From NCBI GenBank assembly GCA_013297875.1, contig JAAFIW010000011.1, positions 1 through 64,000 of the forward strand: a stretch of DNA of 64,000 nucleotides. Direction: 5' to 3'. Numbering within the stretch: the first letter of the stretch is position 1; each line of letters opens with the position of its first letter. The DNA is from Comamonadaceae bacterium. Its GTDB lineage: Bacteria; Pseudomonadota; Gammaproteobacteria; Burkholderiales; Burkholderiaceae_C. A program made the translations under genes and the position numbers. The notes under the pieces are model-generated. The model saw only the letters and a program-made list of their open reading frames with translations. It was not told the origin of the DNA and did no database searches. Shown one piece after another: positions 1-9,099 of the stretch.

Positions 1-401
1 TGAGCGAGTTGCAGACGACTGCACGCAACAAGCTCAAGAGTGCACAAAAGCGCCCCTCCATCATCGTTGCTTGCTGGAAGCAGGCAGATTTGTGGTGATG
101 TCATGATTTATGAAAGTCTCAATAGAGGCCGCGCAGGCGCGCAATGTGGCGTGGGAGAAGTTGGCACCGCTGCTGTACAAAAAGCGGGCCTGAAGTGGCT
201 TGAAGAGCAGGAGGCGCAGCCCGCCAGGGGGGGCGGCGCAAGCGCCGCGAACAGCCGTTAAAGAAAGAATTCAGGAAACCGGACAGCCAGGTTGCCCCCT
301 ACACTGGCGTTTCCTTAAACCCTTTGACCATGCTTGACAACTGACTTTCAGGAACGCTGTTCAGTATCAAACCTGAATTGGAAAAGACTCCGCCCCGCAT
401 A
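1..401. other. 5' flank without a supportable gene
   Basis: No convincing coding region is visible here. Short open frames exist on both strands, but none has a recognisable domain, a ribosome binding site or family-like composition. A short frame at 3..92 is open from the window edge and could be the tail of a gene lying outside the window; it is too short to identify. Confidence 0.5.
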
Positions 402-495
402 CCAGAAAAATCGGGGTCAGATCCCGATTCAGGACGCGGAACATCCGAAGACTCAAAAAATCCATACGAAATCGGGCTCTGACCCCGATTTTTGG
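402..495. repeat. Repeat C, complete palindromic copy
   Basis: A long inverted repeat whose outer arms AAAAATCGGGGTCAGA and TCTGACCCCGATTTTT are perfect complements over 16 bases, enclosing an inner ATCCCGATT/AAATCGGG pair. A degraded relative starts near 3826, sharing the left arm and the following 'TCAGGACGCGG' segment. This looks like a REP/BIME-type element. No REP-associated transposase gene is in the window. Confidence 0.8.
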
Positions 496-551
496 GTTCC
501 GACGCGGGACAAAGCCAGCGTGCGGGGGCCCGCATCCGCAATGCGCCTGAA

Positions 552-1304
552 CTACGCCGCGTCATGAAAAATCACCCCCGCCGTGAACCGGTGCCCGCGT
601 GTGAGCGTACTCACGCCGTGCCGCAGGTTCACGCGGTAGGTTCCCCCACGTGGTCCTTTGCCCTGCACCGGCCGGTGATGCACCGCAAAAATCACGCCTT
701 CGCCCTGCGCCAAAGGCACCACATGCGGGCGGCTTTGCATGCGGGGGCGTTGCTCCACCAGCACGAACTGGCCGCCGTCAAAGTCCACACCCGGTTGCGA
801 GAGCAAAAACGCCACTTGGAGGGGAAACACGTGCTCGCCATACAAGTCCTGGTGCAGGCAGTTGTAGTCGCCCTCGCCGTATTTCAGCAGCAGCGGCGTG
901 GGGCGGTTTTGGCCGGCTTGGTGGCAGCGGGCCAGCATATCGGCCAGGGTGTCGGGGAAGCGCGCCTCCAGTTTCAGGGCCGCTTGCCAGGCGTTGGCCA
1001 CCGGAGCCAGTTGAGGGTAGAAGCCTTCGCGTAACTGGCTGACCAGATCTGGCAGCGGGTAGGCCCAATATTGGTATTCCCCGCGACCAAAGCCGTGCCG
1101 CGCCATCACCACGCGGCTGCGAAACAGCGCGGAGGGTCCTTCATACAAACCCACCAGATGCTGGCATTCCGAAGCGTTGAGCAGCGTTCCCGTGCGCGCC
1201 CAGCCCTGGGCGTGCAAGTCGGCGTGAATGCGCAGCCAATTCAGTTCAGCGATACGTGGAGCAAGGCCGACGGTGATGGGCTGTGGCAGGGTGCCGACGT
1301 TCAT
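552..1304 (-). CDS. 2OG-Fe(II) oxygenase family protein
   Basis: A 250-residue protein of the 2-oxoglutarate/Fe(II) dioxygenase superfamily. The HxD iron motif is visible in 'NCLHQDLYGEHVFPLQ', and a distal His and Arg lie in 'VHHRPVQGKG' and 'GTYRVNLRHG', giving the expected double-stranded beta-helix order. Such proteins are often annotated as AlkB-like or uncharacterised oxygenases. The start was set at the ATG that overlaps the ada stop codon as ATGA (1304..1301), so the two genes are translationally coupled and probably form one alkylation-response operon. A role in repairing alkylated nucleic acid is inferred from this context; the substrate is not determined by sequence. The frame stays open further upstream inside ada, but that extension is an out-of-frame shadow. 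Confidence 0.85.
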   Translation of the reverse strand: MNVGTLPQPITVGLAPRIAELNWLRIHADLHAQGWARTGTLLNASECQHLVGLYEGPSALFRSRVVMARHGFGRGEYQYWAYPLPDLVSQLREGFYPQLAPVANAWQAALKLEARFPDTLADMLARCHQAGQNRPTPLLLKYGEGDYNCLHQDLYGEHVFPLQVAFLLSQPGVDFDGGQFVLVEQRPRMQSRPHVVPLAQGEGVIFAVHHRPVQGKGPRGGTYRVNLRHGVSTLTRGHRFTAGVIFHDAA

Positions 1305-2380
1305 GCCTTGGCCTCGCGCGCAAGCAACTCGGCCTTGCGCGCTGTGCCCCAGCGGTAGCCCGACAGGCTGCCGTCGGCCTTCACCACGCGGTGGCACGGA
1401 ATGGCCATGGCCAGCTGGTTGGCAGCGCAGGCCTGCGCCACCGCCCGCACGGCCGTGGGCTTGCCGATGCGCTGCGCCACTTGCGCGTAGCTCTCGGTCT
1501 GGCCCAGCGGAATGTCTTGCAGCGCCTTCCACACGCGCTGCTGAAACACCGTGCCCTGAATGTCCAGCGGCAAGTCTTGCAGGCTGCGGGGCTGCTCAAT
1601 GAAGCTGAGCACTTGGCCCAGCCATTGCGTGAACTGCGCGTCGGCGGGCTGGAATGTGGCTTTGGGAAAGCGTGCGCGGGTGCGGGCCAACAGCTCGTGT
1701 GCCGACTCACCAAACTCAATGGCACACACCCCACGCCCCGTAGCCGCCACCAAAATCACGCCCAGCGCGCAAGGCTCCACCGCGTAGCGAATCTCCAGGC
1801 CTTGCCCGCCGCTGCGAAAGCTGCTGGGCATCATGCCCAGCAGAGCATCCGCACCGTCGTAAAAGCGGCCCGACGAGTTGAAACCCGCGTCGTAAATCGC
1901 ATCGGTAATGGTCTGCTGCTTGTCCAGCGCGTTGGCCAGCCGAGCCTTGACCAAAGCCTGCTGGTAGTCCTTGGGCGTAAGCCCGGTGGTGGCTTTGAAC
2001 ACGCGGTGCAGGTGGTGCGGGCTCATGCCCAGTTGCCCGGCCAGGGCTGTCAGCGTGAGCGGCGTGGCGCTGGCCTGCATCAGCTGGCAGGCTCGCGCCA
2101 CCCAGTCATTGCGCGCGTGCTCATGGCTGATGCCATCCGGCTTGCAGCGCATGCAAGCCCGAAAGCCCGCGGCCTGCGCCAGTTGCGTGGTGTCAAAAAA
2201 CGCCACGTTCTGCCGCTGGGCAGTTTTGGCGGGGCAAGACGGGCGGCAGTAAATGCCAGTGGTTTTGACGGCGAACACGAATTCGCCGTCCAGGTCTTTG
2301 TTTTTGGCGACCACGGCTTGCCAGCGTGGGTCGTCGAGTGCGAGGGTGGTTTCGGTCGGTCTTGTTAGTTTGGGCTTCAT
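1301..2380 (-). CDS. ada: Bifunctional Ada: DNA methylphosphotriester/O6-methylguanine methyltransferase and activator
   Basis: A 359-residue Ada protein with the full domain order. The N-terminal zinc-binding methyl-acceptor domain shows Cys residues in 'GIYCRPSCPAK' and 'FRACMRCKPD'. An AraC-type helix-turn-helix segment follows ('LTALAGQLGMSPHHLHRVFK'). The C-terminal O6-alkylguanine transferase domain carries the active-site motif 'IPCHRVV'. In the family, methyl transfer to the N-terminal Cys turns the protein into an activator of the adaptive response. It is the first gene of a two-gene minus-strand operon with the 2OG oxygenase and overlaps it by four bases. Length and motifs are typical, so the call is secure. 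Confidence 0.97.
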   Translation of the reverse strand: MKPKLTRPTETTLALDDPRWQAVVAKNKDLDGEFVFAVKTTGIYCRPSCPAKTAQRQNVAFFDTTQLAQAAGFRACMRCKPDGISHEHARNDWVARACQLMQASATPLTLTALAGQLGMSPHHLHRVFKATTGLTPKDYQQALVKARLANALDKQQTITDAIYDAGFNSSGRFYDGADALLGMMPSSFRSGGQGLEIRYAVEPCALGVILVAATGRGVCAIEFGESAHELLARTRARFPKATFQPADAQFTQWLGQVLSFIEQPRSLQDLPLDIQGTVFQQRVWKALQDIPLGQTESYAQVAQRIGKPTAVRAVAQACAANQLAMAIPCHRVVKADGSLSGYRWGTARKAELLAREAKA

Positions 2381-2622
2381 CGCAGGCTCCAGTGTTGCTT
2401 TGATGGATGCAACTGTAGGCAGCTACTGCGTGGCCACCACCTCGAATCTTGCGGTCAAATTTCAGGTCAAGAATTTCCGAGCTGATGTTCCAGCTGGGGT
2501 TGCAGTGTTTGAGCGCATTCAGCAAGCTGAGAAATGCATCGGCACAGGCTTGTGGTTGGGAAGATCAGTTTTTGAGGCTTTGGGATTCGTATACAGTTAC
2601 TCACATAGTGCTTTCTAGTTAT

Positions 2623-2639
2623 CTTTAAGCAACTTAAAG
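2623..2639. promoter_or_regulatory. Perfect 7-bp palindrome upstream of the YIP1-like gene
   Basis: CTTTAAG-CAA-CTTAAAG lies 11 bases upstream of the start at 2651, in the divergent gap between ada and that gene (2381..2650). The rest of the gap shows no gene. It could be an operator or a small hairpin at the 5' end of the transcript; no regulator is assigned. Confidence 0.35.
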
Positions 2640-2650
2640 CGAGTAAAACT

Positions 2651-3664
2651 ATGAACATCATTGAGCGCTTTTTTTACTCTTTGGTTGATTTTGATGTCGA
2701 TTTCAAAACTGCGCCCCGAGCGTTGCGGCGTGGATTTGCGTTGGTGTCGCGGCCGAAAGCCACTTGGGCGTTGGTCGCACAAGAAGAGACAACGTGGGTC
2801 ACGTTGCTCATGAACTACACGATGTGGTGGGTGTTGTGGGCGGAGCTGGGAGCCACGGCGATTAACATGGCATTTGCTGCGTTGCAGAGTGACGGGCCTG
2901 ATTGGATGAAAGCGGTTGCCGATTCGGGGTGGGCTAACGCCTTCCAGGCATTGGGCGGGGTTATGGCCTGGTTTGCAGTGATGGGGCTGGTCACGCTGCC
3001 TGCTTGGAGGTTTGTGAATGCGCAGCGTCAGATGCCGAAACTGTCATTCCTGCGAGCATTGCAACTGGTGGCGCACGGCATGACCCCCATGCTGCTCCTG
3101 GCACCCCTGTTGGCGGTGCCAGGGATTTTTGTGTGGATTCTTTTGATAGGGCTGGGCTGGAGTTTGTATTGCGCTCGGCAAGGGTTTCAATATATGACCA
3201 GTCTCGATTCAACTGAAAATACGCGTATAACCATCAGGCTGATGTTCGGTAGCCTTATTGCCGTGCCATCTTTTTGGATATTTGCCGCAATAGGCTGGAT
3301 ATTTGTTTTGCCGGTGATATTCGCACTGGTAAACATAAAAATTATGATGATGTTGGCACCACTGAATGCCAGACTAAACAAGAGAAATCAACAGGAACAA
3401 GACAGTGTGGTGCCAGCTAAATCCCCGTCGATTTCCTCACCTAATTCCCCGCCGAATAGTGAATTTACTTTCCCAGACGAACAACCCGAAGCCCTGACAG
3501 GCACAAGGTCGCAGGCAACTGCATCACCCATTGACGATACAGCGCACGCCGCAGAACTGGCCAAAATCGATAAAAAAATCGCCGAAGCTACCGCACAGGG
3601 AGACATGGCGCGACTATCGGAATTGATGGGTGAGCGTAGCCAACTGCAACAAAACACAAAGTAA
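2651..3664 (+). CDS. YIP1-like multi-pass membrane protein
   Basis: A 337-residue protein with roughly five hydrophobic segments between about residues 50 and 230. The N-terminal pattern 'VSRPKATWALVAQEETTW' recalls bacterial YIP1-family proteins, whose segment after 'P-x-x-T-W' leads into the first membrane span. The tail after residue 250 is polar and Ser/Pro-rich, then ends in a short coiled-coil-like helix ('LAKIDKKIAEATAQGDMARL'). Codon use appears less GC-rich than in the flanking genes. It is a single gene between ada and a repeat cluster. The family assignment is moderate and no function is proposed; a role in membrane organisation would be a guess. Confidence 0.6.
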   Translation: MNIIERFFYSLVDFDVDFKTAPRALRRGFALVSRPKATWALVAQEETTWVTLLMNYTMWWVLWAELGATAINMAFAALQSDGPDWMKAVADSGWANAFQALGGVMAWFAVMGLVTLPAWRFVNAQRQMPKLSFLRALQLVAHGMTPMLLLAPLLAVPGIFVWILLIGLGWSLYCARQGFQYMTSLDSTENTRITIRLMFGSLIAVPSFWIFAAIGWIFVLPVIFALVNIKIMMMLAPLNARLNKRNQQEQDSVVPAKSPSISSPNSPPNSEFTFPDEQPEALTGTRSQATASPIDDTAHAAELAKIDKKIAEATAQGDMARLSELMGERSQLQQNTK

Positions 3665-3750
3665 GCAACCGTCGTCGGACTTCAAGTCCCATTCGCTGTG
3701 AAGATCAAGCATTTGGGGCCTGCTCATGGCGCCGCTGGGTGTTGGAATCA

Positions 3751-3805
3751 CTACGCTTTTGATAGCTGCTTGAGCAATCTTTACCTGGGCTACCGGCTGT
3801 TTTGA
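3751..3805 (+). repeat. Repeat A copy 1 (intergenic)
   Basis: Contains GATAGCTGCTTGAGCAA followed by an AT-rich spacer, CTGGGCT and a flank ending GGCTGTTTTG. This is the general layout of repeat A: GCTA-(8-10 nt)-TAGCTGCTTGAGCAG-(AT-rich)-ATGGGCT-(NNNGCC..TTTT). Confidence 0.85.
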
Positions 3806-3825
3806 CTTCAAAGCCGCAGCACGCC

Positions 3826-3905
3826 AGAAAAATCGGGGTCGGATCCCGATTCAGGACGCGGTCTGTCCTGAGAATCAAAAACCCAATATGAAATCGGGTG
3901 CCTGC
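3826..3905 (+). repeat. Repeat C, degraded copy
   Basis: The left arm 'AAAAATCGGGGTCGGATCCC' and the interior match the copy at 402..495. The right arm begins 'GAAATCGGGTGCCTGCC' and has lost the complementary sequence. The stretch from here to 4096 holds no supportable gene. Confidence 0.75.
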
Positions 3906-4096
3906 CCTGCCGCAGGGAGTCGTAGGCGAAGCGATGGAATGACCTGTCAGGCAACGACCTCAAACACTTGCGGTGGAATTTTGGGTGTAATCGACAGCGC
4001 ATATCGAATCACCGCTAAAGCAATTGGATTGAGATGGCCCTTGGAGGGGTGAGCCGTTTGCCCTGAGGTGGCTTTTCCCACTGCGGCGCGCTCATG

Positions 4097-4909
4097 TTAA
4101 GCACGCTTTGTGACGGTGTTTCGTGTGTGGCTTTCGCGTGCGACTTTTGTCGCTTCTGCTAGCCAGGCTGCTGCCTTTGTCGATATCTCGATCAGTCCAA
4201 GCTGAAGATCTACCCCAAGCTCATCATGCTGTGCCGATGTCAGTTGAAGCTTCTTCGATATTGATTTTGGCAATGCAGTCTTTAGTGAGTATGACGCCTG
4301 CGCACCTACTTCGGCGTGGATCTCATACCTTGATTTTCCTTCGTTGTGTTCATAGTGAATTATTTCAGCACGAATATCCTGCAGTTTCAAGGCAAAAAAT
4401 CGATGATGTTGGCCGATCAGCGGCGCCAGTGCGGTTGCACTGAAGGTATTGTTCTTGTCCATGGCCGCCGTTGAGAGACCGCGCCATCCAATCCTCTTCT
4501 TCTGAGGGCCGATATATGCAAAGGCTACAAGGTTGGCCCAGTAGTCATAGAGGCTAAGCAAATTGAAAAGCAAATCATCGCTGCCAAATGCCAGCGCTAG
4601 ATGCGCACGCTGCAAATCACTCTGCTCAGGGTTGTGTCGTAGCTGCTCTTCCCACTGAACGTGAGTGAGACATTGGTGATACAGATGCTGACCGACGGAC
4701 GAGAGGCGATATAGAACACTATCTCTTAGTCGATAGAACGTCTTCGTCAATTCGTCCTCTTTTCCGAGGTGGCCAACACTATCAACTATTAAATTAAGAA
4801 CAAGGCCCACTGTTTCGGTATTGAACAATGCAGCGGCGTTGCCGTATTCATTCAGCGATGTGTGGTAGCGTTTCAAGCGAACCCTAGGGCACCAAAAGCT
4901 AGGCCGCAA
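4097..4909 (-). CDS. HEPN-like domain protein, unknown function
   Basis: A 270-residue soluble, largely helical protein. It contains 'LSLYDYWANLVAFAYIG' in the middle and 'IRAEIIHYEHN' further on. The latter gives an R-x4-H motif like the RNase motif of HEPN domains, and the whole resembles the Cthe_2314-type HEPN group. It starts four bases after the stop of the upstream aminotransferase gene on the same strand and could be co-transcribed, although the functions look unrelated. Codon use looks less GC-rich than in its neighbours, suggesting acquisition. HEPN proteins often act as RNases in toxin or defence systems. No nucleotidyltransferase partner is adjacent, so that role is only a possibility. 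Confidence 0.55.
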   Translation of the reverse strand: MRPSFWCPRVRLKRYHTSLNEYGNAAALFNTETVGLVLNLIVDSVGHLGKEDELTKTFYRLRDSVLYRLSSVGQHLYHQCLTHVQWEEQLRHNPEQSDLQRAHLALAFGSDDLLFNLLSLYDYWANLVAFAYIGPQKKRIGWRGLSTAAMDKNNTFSATALAPLIGQHHRFFALKLQDIRAEIIHYEHNEGKSRYEIHAEVGAQASYSLKTALPKSISKKLQLTSAQHDELGVDLQLGLIEISTKAAAWLAEATKVARESHTRNTVTKRA

Positions 4910-4912
4910 CCC

Positions 4913-6109
4913 TCAAACCACCTTCGCAATCGACTCACAAACATACCCCACGTTTTTGCTATTCAACGCCGCCACGCACATACGCCCCGTATCCGTGCCA
5001 TACACACCAAACTCACCACGCAGCCTCACCATCTGGTCTTTATTCAAACCCGAATAGCTGAACATACCAATCTGGTCAGTAATAAAGCCCATGTCTTGCT
5101 TCACACCGGCGGCTTTCAGGCCGTCTACCAGTAACTGGCGCATGGCTTTGATGCGCACGCGCATTTCGCCTAGCTCGCCTTCCCACTGGGTGCGCAGGGC
5201 AGGGGTGTTGAGCACCATGGCGACTACCGTGGCGCCGTGGATTTGGGGGTTGCTGTAGTTGGTGCGGATGACCAGTTTGAGCTGGCTGAGCACGCGGTCG
5301 GCTTCTTCTTTGCTTTTGCACAGAACGGACAACGCGCCCACGCGTTCGCCGTACAGGCTGAAGCTCTTGCTGAACGAGGTCGAGACTAAAAAGTCCAGGC
5401 CTGCGGCGACGAATTTGCCTATCACCGCGCCGTCTTCGGCGATGCCGTGGCCAAAGCCCTGGTAAGCCATGTCCAGGAAAGGGGTGAGGCTGCGGGCTTT
5501 CACGGCGGCGATCACCTGGTCCCACTGGGCGGCGGTGATGTCGTAGCCGGTGGGGTTGTGGCAGCAGGCGTGCAACACCACGATGGTGCCGGCGGGGGCG
5601 GCGTTCAGGGCGGCCAGCATGCCGTCGAAGTTGACGCTACGGGTTGCTGAGTCATAGTAGGGGTAGCTTTCCACCACGAAACCGGCCTGGGTGAACAGGC
5701 CGCGGTGGTTTTCCCAGCTGGGGTCGCTGATGAGCACTTTGGCTGTGGGGTTGAGCTTCTTCAAAAAATCAGCGCCAATTTTCAAACCGCCGGTGCCGCC
5801 GATGCCTTGGGCGGTGGCGATGCGGCCGGTTTTGACAGGTTCGCTGTCGGCACCAAACACCAGCGACTTGACGGCAGCGTCATACGCGGCAATGCCGTCA
5901 ATCGGCAGGTAGCCGCGCGGCTTGGGCGACTCGATCATGATTTTTTCGGCGGCTTGCACGCATTGCAGCAGGGGCAGCTTGCCGTTGTCGTCAAAGTACA
6001 CGCCCACGCCCAGGTTGACTTTGTGGGGGTTGGTGTCGGCATTGAACTGCTCGTTCAAACCCAAAATCGGGTCACGGGGGGCCATTTCTACTGCGGAAAA
6101 CAAGCTCAT
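4913..6109 (-). CDS. tyrB: Aromatic amino acid / aspartate aminotransferase
   Basis: A 398-residue class I PLP aminotransferase matching the proteobacterial AspC/TyrB subgroup along its whole length. The start '[20 protein letters not shown]', the substrate/PLP segment '[11 protein letters not shown]' and the Schiff-base lysine in '[18 protein letters not shown]' (about residue 247) are all present. It transfers the amino group between aspartate or aromatic amino acids and 2-oxoglutarate in the cytoplasm. Sequence alone does not separate aspC from tyrB with certainty; the subgroup in Burkholderiales is usually called aromatic aminotransferase. It is divergent from uvrB across a 95-bp gap that must hold both promoters. 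Confidence 0.9.
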   Translation of the reverse strand: MSLFSAVEMAPRDPILGLNEQFNADTNPHKVNLGVGVYFDDNGKLPLLQCVQAAEKIMIESPKPRGYLPIDGIAAYDAAVKSLVFGADSEPVKTGRIATAQGIGGTGGLKIGADFLKKLNPTAKVLISDPSWENHRGLFTQAGFVVESYPYYDSATRSVNFDGMLAALNAAPAGTIVVLHACCHNPTGYDITAAQWDQVIAAVKARSLTPFLDMAYQGFGHGIAEDGAVIGKFVAAGLDFLVSTSFSKSFSLYGERVGALSVLCKSKEEADRVLSQLKLVIRTNYSNPQIHGATVVAMVLNTPALRTQWEGELGEMRVRIKAMRQLLVDGLKAAGVKQDMGFITDQIGMFSYSGLNKDQMVRLRGEFGVYGTDTGRMCVAALNSKNVGYVCESIAKVV

Positions 6110-6204
6110 ACAAAGTCCTTGGTGGAGAAAAATCGATTGGTGGGTTACGCTTATCGGCTACCCTGAATTTTAGGGTTGTCACGAACCAGTCATGGGGTCG
6201 CCCA

Positions 6205-8304
6205 ATGCAAGAAGTAGCTGAAGTCATAACCGAAAAGCAAGAGGGCGTGTTCCTCAACTTCCCAGGCTCGCCGTTTGAGCTGTACCAGCCGTACCCGCCA
6301 GCGGGCGACCAGCCCACCGCTATTGCGCAGCTGGTGGCGGGCGTGACCGATGGCGAGGTGTTTCAGACACTGTTGGGCGTGACCGGCTCGGGCAAGACCT
6401 TCACCATGGCCAATGTGATTGCGCAACTGGGGCGGCCTGCTATCGTTTTTGCGCCCAACAAGACCTTGGCGGCTCAGCTGTACAGCGAGTTCCGCGAGTT
6501 TTTTCCCAAGAATGCGGTGGAGTATTTCGTCAGCTACTACGACTACTACCAGCCCGAGGCCTATGTGCCGCAGCGCGACCTGTTCATCGAAAAAGACAGC
6601 GCCATCAACGAGCACATCGAGCAGATGCGCCTGTCTTGCACCAAGAGCATTCTGGAACGGCGCGATGTGGTGATCGTGGCCACGGTGTCGGCCATTTACG
6701 GCATTGGCGAGCCCGAGAGCTACCACCGCATGATCATGACCCTGCGTGCAGGCGACAAGCTGGGTCAGCGCGATGTGATCAGCCAGCTGATTCGCATGCA
6801 ATATCAGCGCAACGACGCGGACTTCACCCGCGGCAAGTTCCGCGTGCGCGGCGACACGATTGATGTGTTTCCGGCGGAGCACAGTGAGCTGGCCATTCGT
6901 ATTGAGCTGTTTGACGACGAGATTGAAAGCCTGCAGCTGTTTGACCCGCTCACAGGCCGCATTCGCCAGAAGATTCCGCGCTTCACCGTGTACCCGCGCA
7001 GCCATTACGTGACGCCGCGCGACAAGGTGGTGGCCGCGGTGGAAACCATCAAGCTGGAGCTGGACTGGCGCCTGAAGCAGCTGGTGGCCGATGGCAAGCT
7101 GGTGGAAGCCCAGCGGCTGGAGCAGCGCACCCGGTTTGACCTGGAAATGCTCAGCGAAGTGGGGCACTGCAAGGGCATTGAAAACTACACCCGGCATTTG
7201 AGCGGTGCTGAAGAGGGCGCGCCGCCCAGCACGCTCACCGACTACATGCCCAAAGACGCCATCATGTTTCTGGACGAAAGCCACCAGATGATTGGCCAGC
7301 TGAACGCCATGTACAGCGGCGACCGCTCGCGCAAAACCACGCTGGTGGAATACGGTTTCAGGCTGCCCAGCGCGCTGGACAACCGGCCGCTGAAGTTTGA
7401 AGAGTTCGAGCAGCGCATGCGGCAAATCATTTTCGTGTCGGCCACGCCGGCCAATTACGAAAAAGAGCATGCCGGCCAGGTGGTGGAGCAATTGGTAAGA
7501 CCCACTGGCTTGGTAGACCCTGAAATTGAGGTGCGCCCGGCCACCCATCAGGTAGACGATGTGCTGCAGGAAATCCGCATCCGCGTCGACAAAAACGAGC
7601 GCGTGCTGATCACCACGCTGACCAAGCGCATGGCCGAGCAGCTGACTGACTACCTGGCCGACAACGGGGTGAAAGTCCGCTACCTGCACAGCGATGTGGA
7701 CACGGTGGAGCGGGTGGAAATTTTGCGTGATCTGCGGCTGGGTGCGTTTGACGTGCTGGTGGGCATTAACCTGCTGCGCGAGGGGCTGGACATTCCCGAG
7801 GTGTCGCTGGTGGCGATTCTGGATGCTGACAAAGAAGGCTTTTTGCGCGCCGAGCGCTCGCTGATTCAAACCATTGGCCGCGCCGCCCGCAACCTCAATG
7901 GCCGGGCGATTTTGTATGCCGACCGGGTGACCGATTCGATGCAGCGCGCGATGGACGAAACCAACCGCCGCCGCGCGGTGCAGGTGGCACACAACCTGAA
8001 AGAAGGCATCACGCCGCGCAGCATCGTCAAACAGGTGCGCGATTTGATTGACGGCGTGTACAGCGAAAAAGCTGGCAAGGAAATGGCCAAGCAGGAGATG
8101 CAGCGCGCCCTGGTTGAAGACATGAGCGAAAAAGACATTGCCAAGCAGATCAAGCGCCTGGAAAAAGAAATGATCGAGCACGCCCGCAACCTGGAATTTG
8201 AAAAAGCGGCCCGGGTGCGCGACCAGCTGGCGCTGATGAAAGAGCAGCTGTTTGGCGCGCCGGGGACGGACAACATTGTGTCGATTACCGCTGGGCAGCG
8301 GTGA
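6205..8304 (+). CDS. uvrB: UvrABC excinuclease subunit B
   Basis: A 699-residue UvrB, the helicase-like damage-verification subunit of nucleotide excision repair that loads with UvrA and recruits UvrC. Visible features are the Walker A motif '[14 protein letters not shown]' near residue 55, the beta-hairpin segment '[15 protein letters not shown]', the DEAD-like box '[13 protein letters not shown]', helicase motif VI 'QTIGRAARN', and the C-terminal UVR motif that binds UvrC ('[20 protein letters not shown]'). Length is slightly above the usual 670 or so because of an N-terminal leader of about 20 residues. A second possible start lies downstream, but the chosen ATG keeps the '[20 protein letters not shown]' substrate segment. 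Confidence 0.98.
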   Translation: MQEVAEVITEKQEGVFLNFPGSPFELYQPYPPAGDQPTAIAQLVAGVTDGEVFQTLLGVTGSGKTFTMANVIAQLGRPAIVFAPNKTLAAQLYSEFREFFPKNAVEYFVSYYDYYQPEAYVPQRDLFIEKDSAINEHIEQMRLSCTKSILERRDVVIVATVSAIYGIGEPESYHRMIMTLRAGDKLGQRDVISQLIRMQYQRNDADFTRGKFRVRGDTIDVFPAEHSELAIRIELFDDEIESLQLFDPLTGRIRQKIPRFTVYPRSHYVTPRDKVVAAVETIKLELDWRLKQLVADGKLVEAQRLEQRTRFDLEMLSEVGHCKGIENYTRHLSGAEEGAPPSTLTDYMPKDAIMFLDESHQMIGQLNAMYSGDRSRKTTLVEYGFRLPSALDNRPLKFEEFEQRMRQIIFVSATPANYEKEHAGQVVEQLVRPTGLVDPEIEVRPATHQVDDVLQEIRIRVDKNERVLITTLTKRMAEQLTDYLADNGVKVRYLHSDVDTVERVEILRDLRLGAFDVLVGINLLREGLDIPEVSLVAILDADKEGFLRAERSLIQTIGRAARNLNGRAILYADRVTDSMQRAMDETNRRRAVQVAHNLKEGITPRSIVKQVRDLIDGVYSEKAGKEMAKQEMQRALVEDMSEKDIAKQIKRLEKEMIEHARNLEFEKAARVRDQLALMKEQLFGAPGTDNIVSITAGQR

Positions 8305-8376
8305 CTTTTTAGGCCGAAGGGTAAAAATAAATACCGATGGGTCTAAGTACCCGAGCAATTTCTTCGGGATTGATTT

Positions 8377-8401
8377 ATACTTGAGCCCATTAGTCGGGAA
8401 C
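8377..8401 (+). promoter_or_regulatory. Probable type 1 IscR binding site upstream of iscR
   Basis: The 25-base segment starts ATACTTGA and has TTAGTCGGG on its right half. It matches the type 1 IscR consensus (ATASYYGAC...YAGTCRRSTAT) well on both outer arms, with mismatches mainly in the centre. A weaker GGGT/ACCC palindrome lies 20-40 bases upstream. Holo-IscR would repress the isc operon from here, as known in enterobacteria; that mode is inferred. Confidence 0.65.
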
Positions 8402-8475
8402 CTTGCACCCCAACCCCCGCCTAACCCCAAGGCGACCACCCATCCACCCGGTCGCCCACCTACAAGGAGCTAGCG

Positions 8476-9018
8476 ATGCGTCTTACCACCAAAGGCCGGT
8501 TTGCGGTCACTGCGATGATTGACTTGGCCCTGCGCCAGAACAACGGCCCCGTGACCCTGGCGGCCATCAGCCAGCGTCAACACATTTCCCTGTCGTACCT
8601 GGAGCAGTTGTTTGGCAAGCTGCGTCGGCACGAGTTGGTCGAATCTACTCGCGGCCCTGGCGGCGGCTACACCCTGGGGCGCAAGGCCGCTGACATCACC
8701 GTGGCCGACATCATTGTGTCGGTCGACGAGCCGATTGACGCGACCCACTGCGCCGGCAAAGAAAATTGCCTGGGCGACGGTGCCCGCTGCATGACGCACG
8801 ACCTGTGGTCGGCGCTGAATGCCCGCATGGTGGAGTTTTTAGACTCGGTCAGCCTGCAAAAGCTGGTCGATGAGCAGTTGGCCAAAGGCCTGCAAGTCGA
8901 AAGCAAGCCCATGACCAAGCGCGCGATTTCGGCGATGCCCGTGGTCAAGCCGATGCGGGTGAATGCACCCAACTCGGTGTTCGCGCTGGGCGCGATGTTC
9001 GCCAAAACGCCCACTTAA
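8476..9018 (+). CDS. iscR: Iron-sulfur cluster regulator IscR (Rrf2 family)
   Basis: A 180-residue Rrf2-type winged-helix regulator. The DNA-binding start 'MRLTTKGRFAVTAMIDLA' is canonical. The cluster-ligand region 'HCAGKENCLGDGARCMTH' supplies Cys92, Cys98, Cys105 and His108; the spacing between the second and third Cys is one residue longer than in E. coli IscR (Cys104, His107). It senses cellular [2Fe-2S] supply and represses its own operon when holo. The ATG follows AAGGAGCTAGCG, a good ribosome binding site. It is the first gene of the isc operon, 81 bp before iscS. Confidence 0.96.
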   Translation: MRLTTKGRFAVTAMIDLALRQNNGPVTLAAISQRQHISLSYLEQLFGKLRRHELVESTRGPGGGYTLGRKAADITVADIIVSVDEPIDATHCAGKENCLGDGARCMTHDLWSALNARMVEFLDSVSLQKLVDEQLAKGLQVESKPMTKRAISAMPVVKPMRVNAPNSVFALGAMFAKTPT

Positions 9019-9099
9019 CCGCCGACCTGATTTTTCTCTTGCTGCCACCCGGGCAGCCGCGCATTTTTCAGCCAGCCACTTAACGAGCAAGCTACCGCC

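Noticed and set aside
40-261. A 73-codon open frame near the window start
   Set aside because: No ribosome binding site, domain or family-like composition; treated as non-coding.
6190-8439. A 749-codon open frame antisense to uvrB
   Set aside because: It is a shadow of GC-rich codon use: repetitive His/Gln/Val-rich translation, no domain, while the plus strand encodes a complete UvrB.
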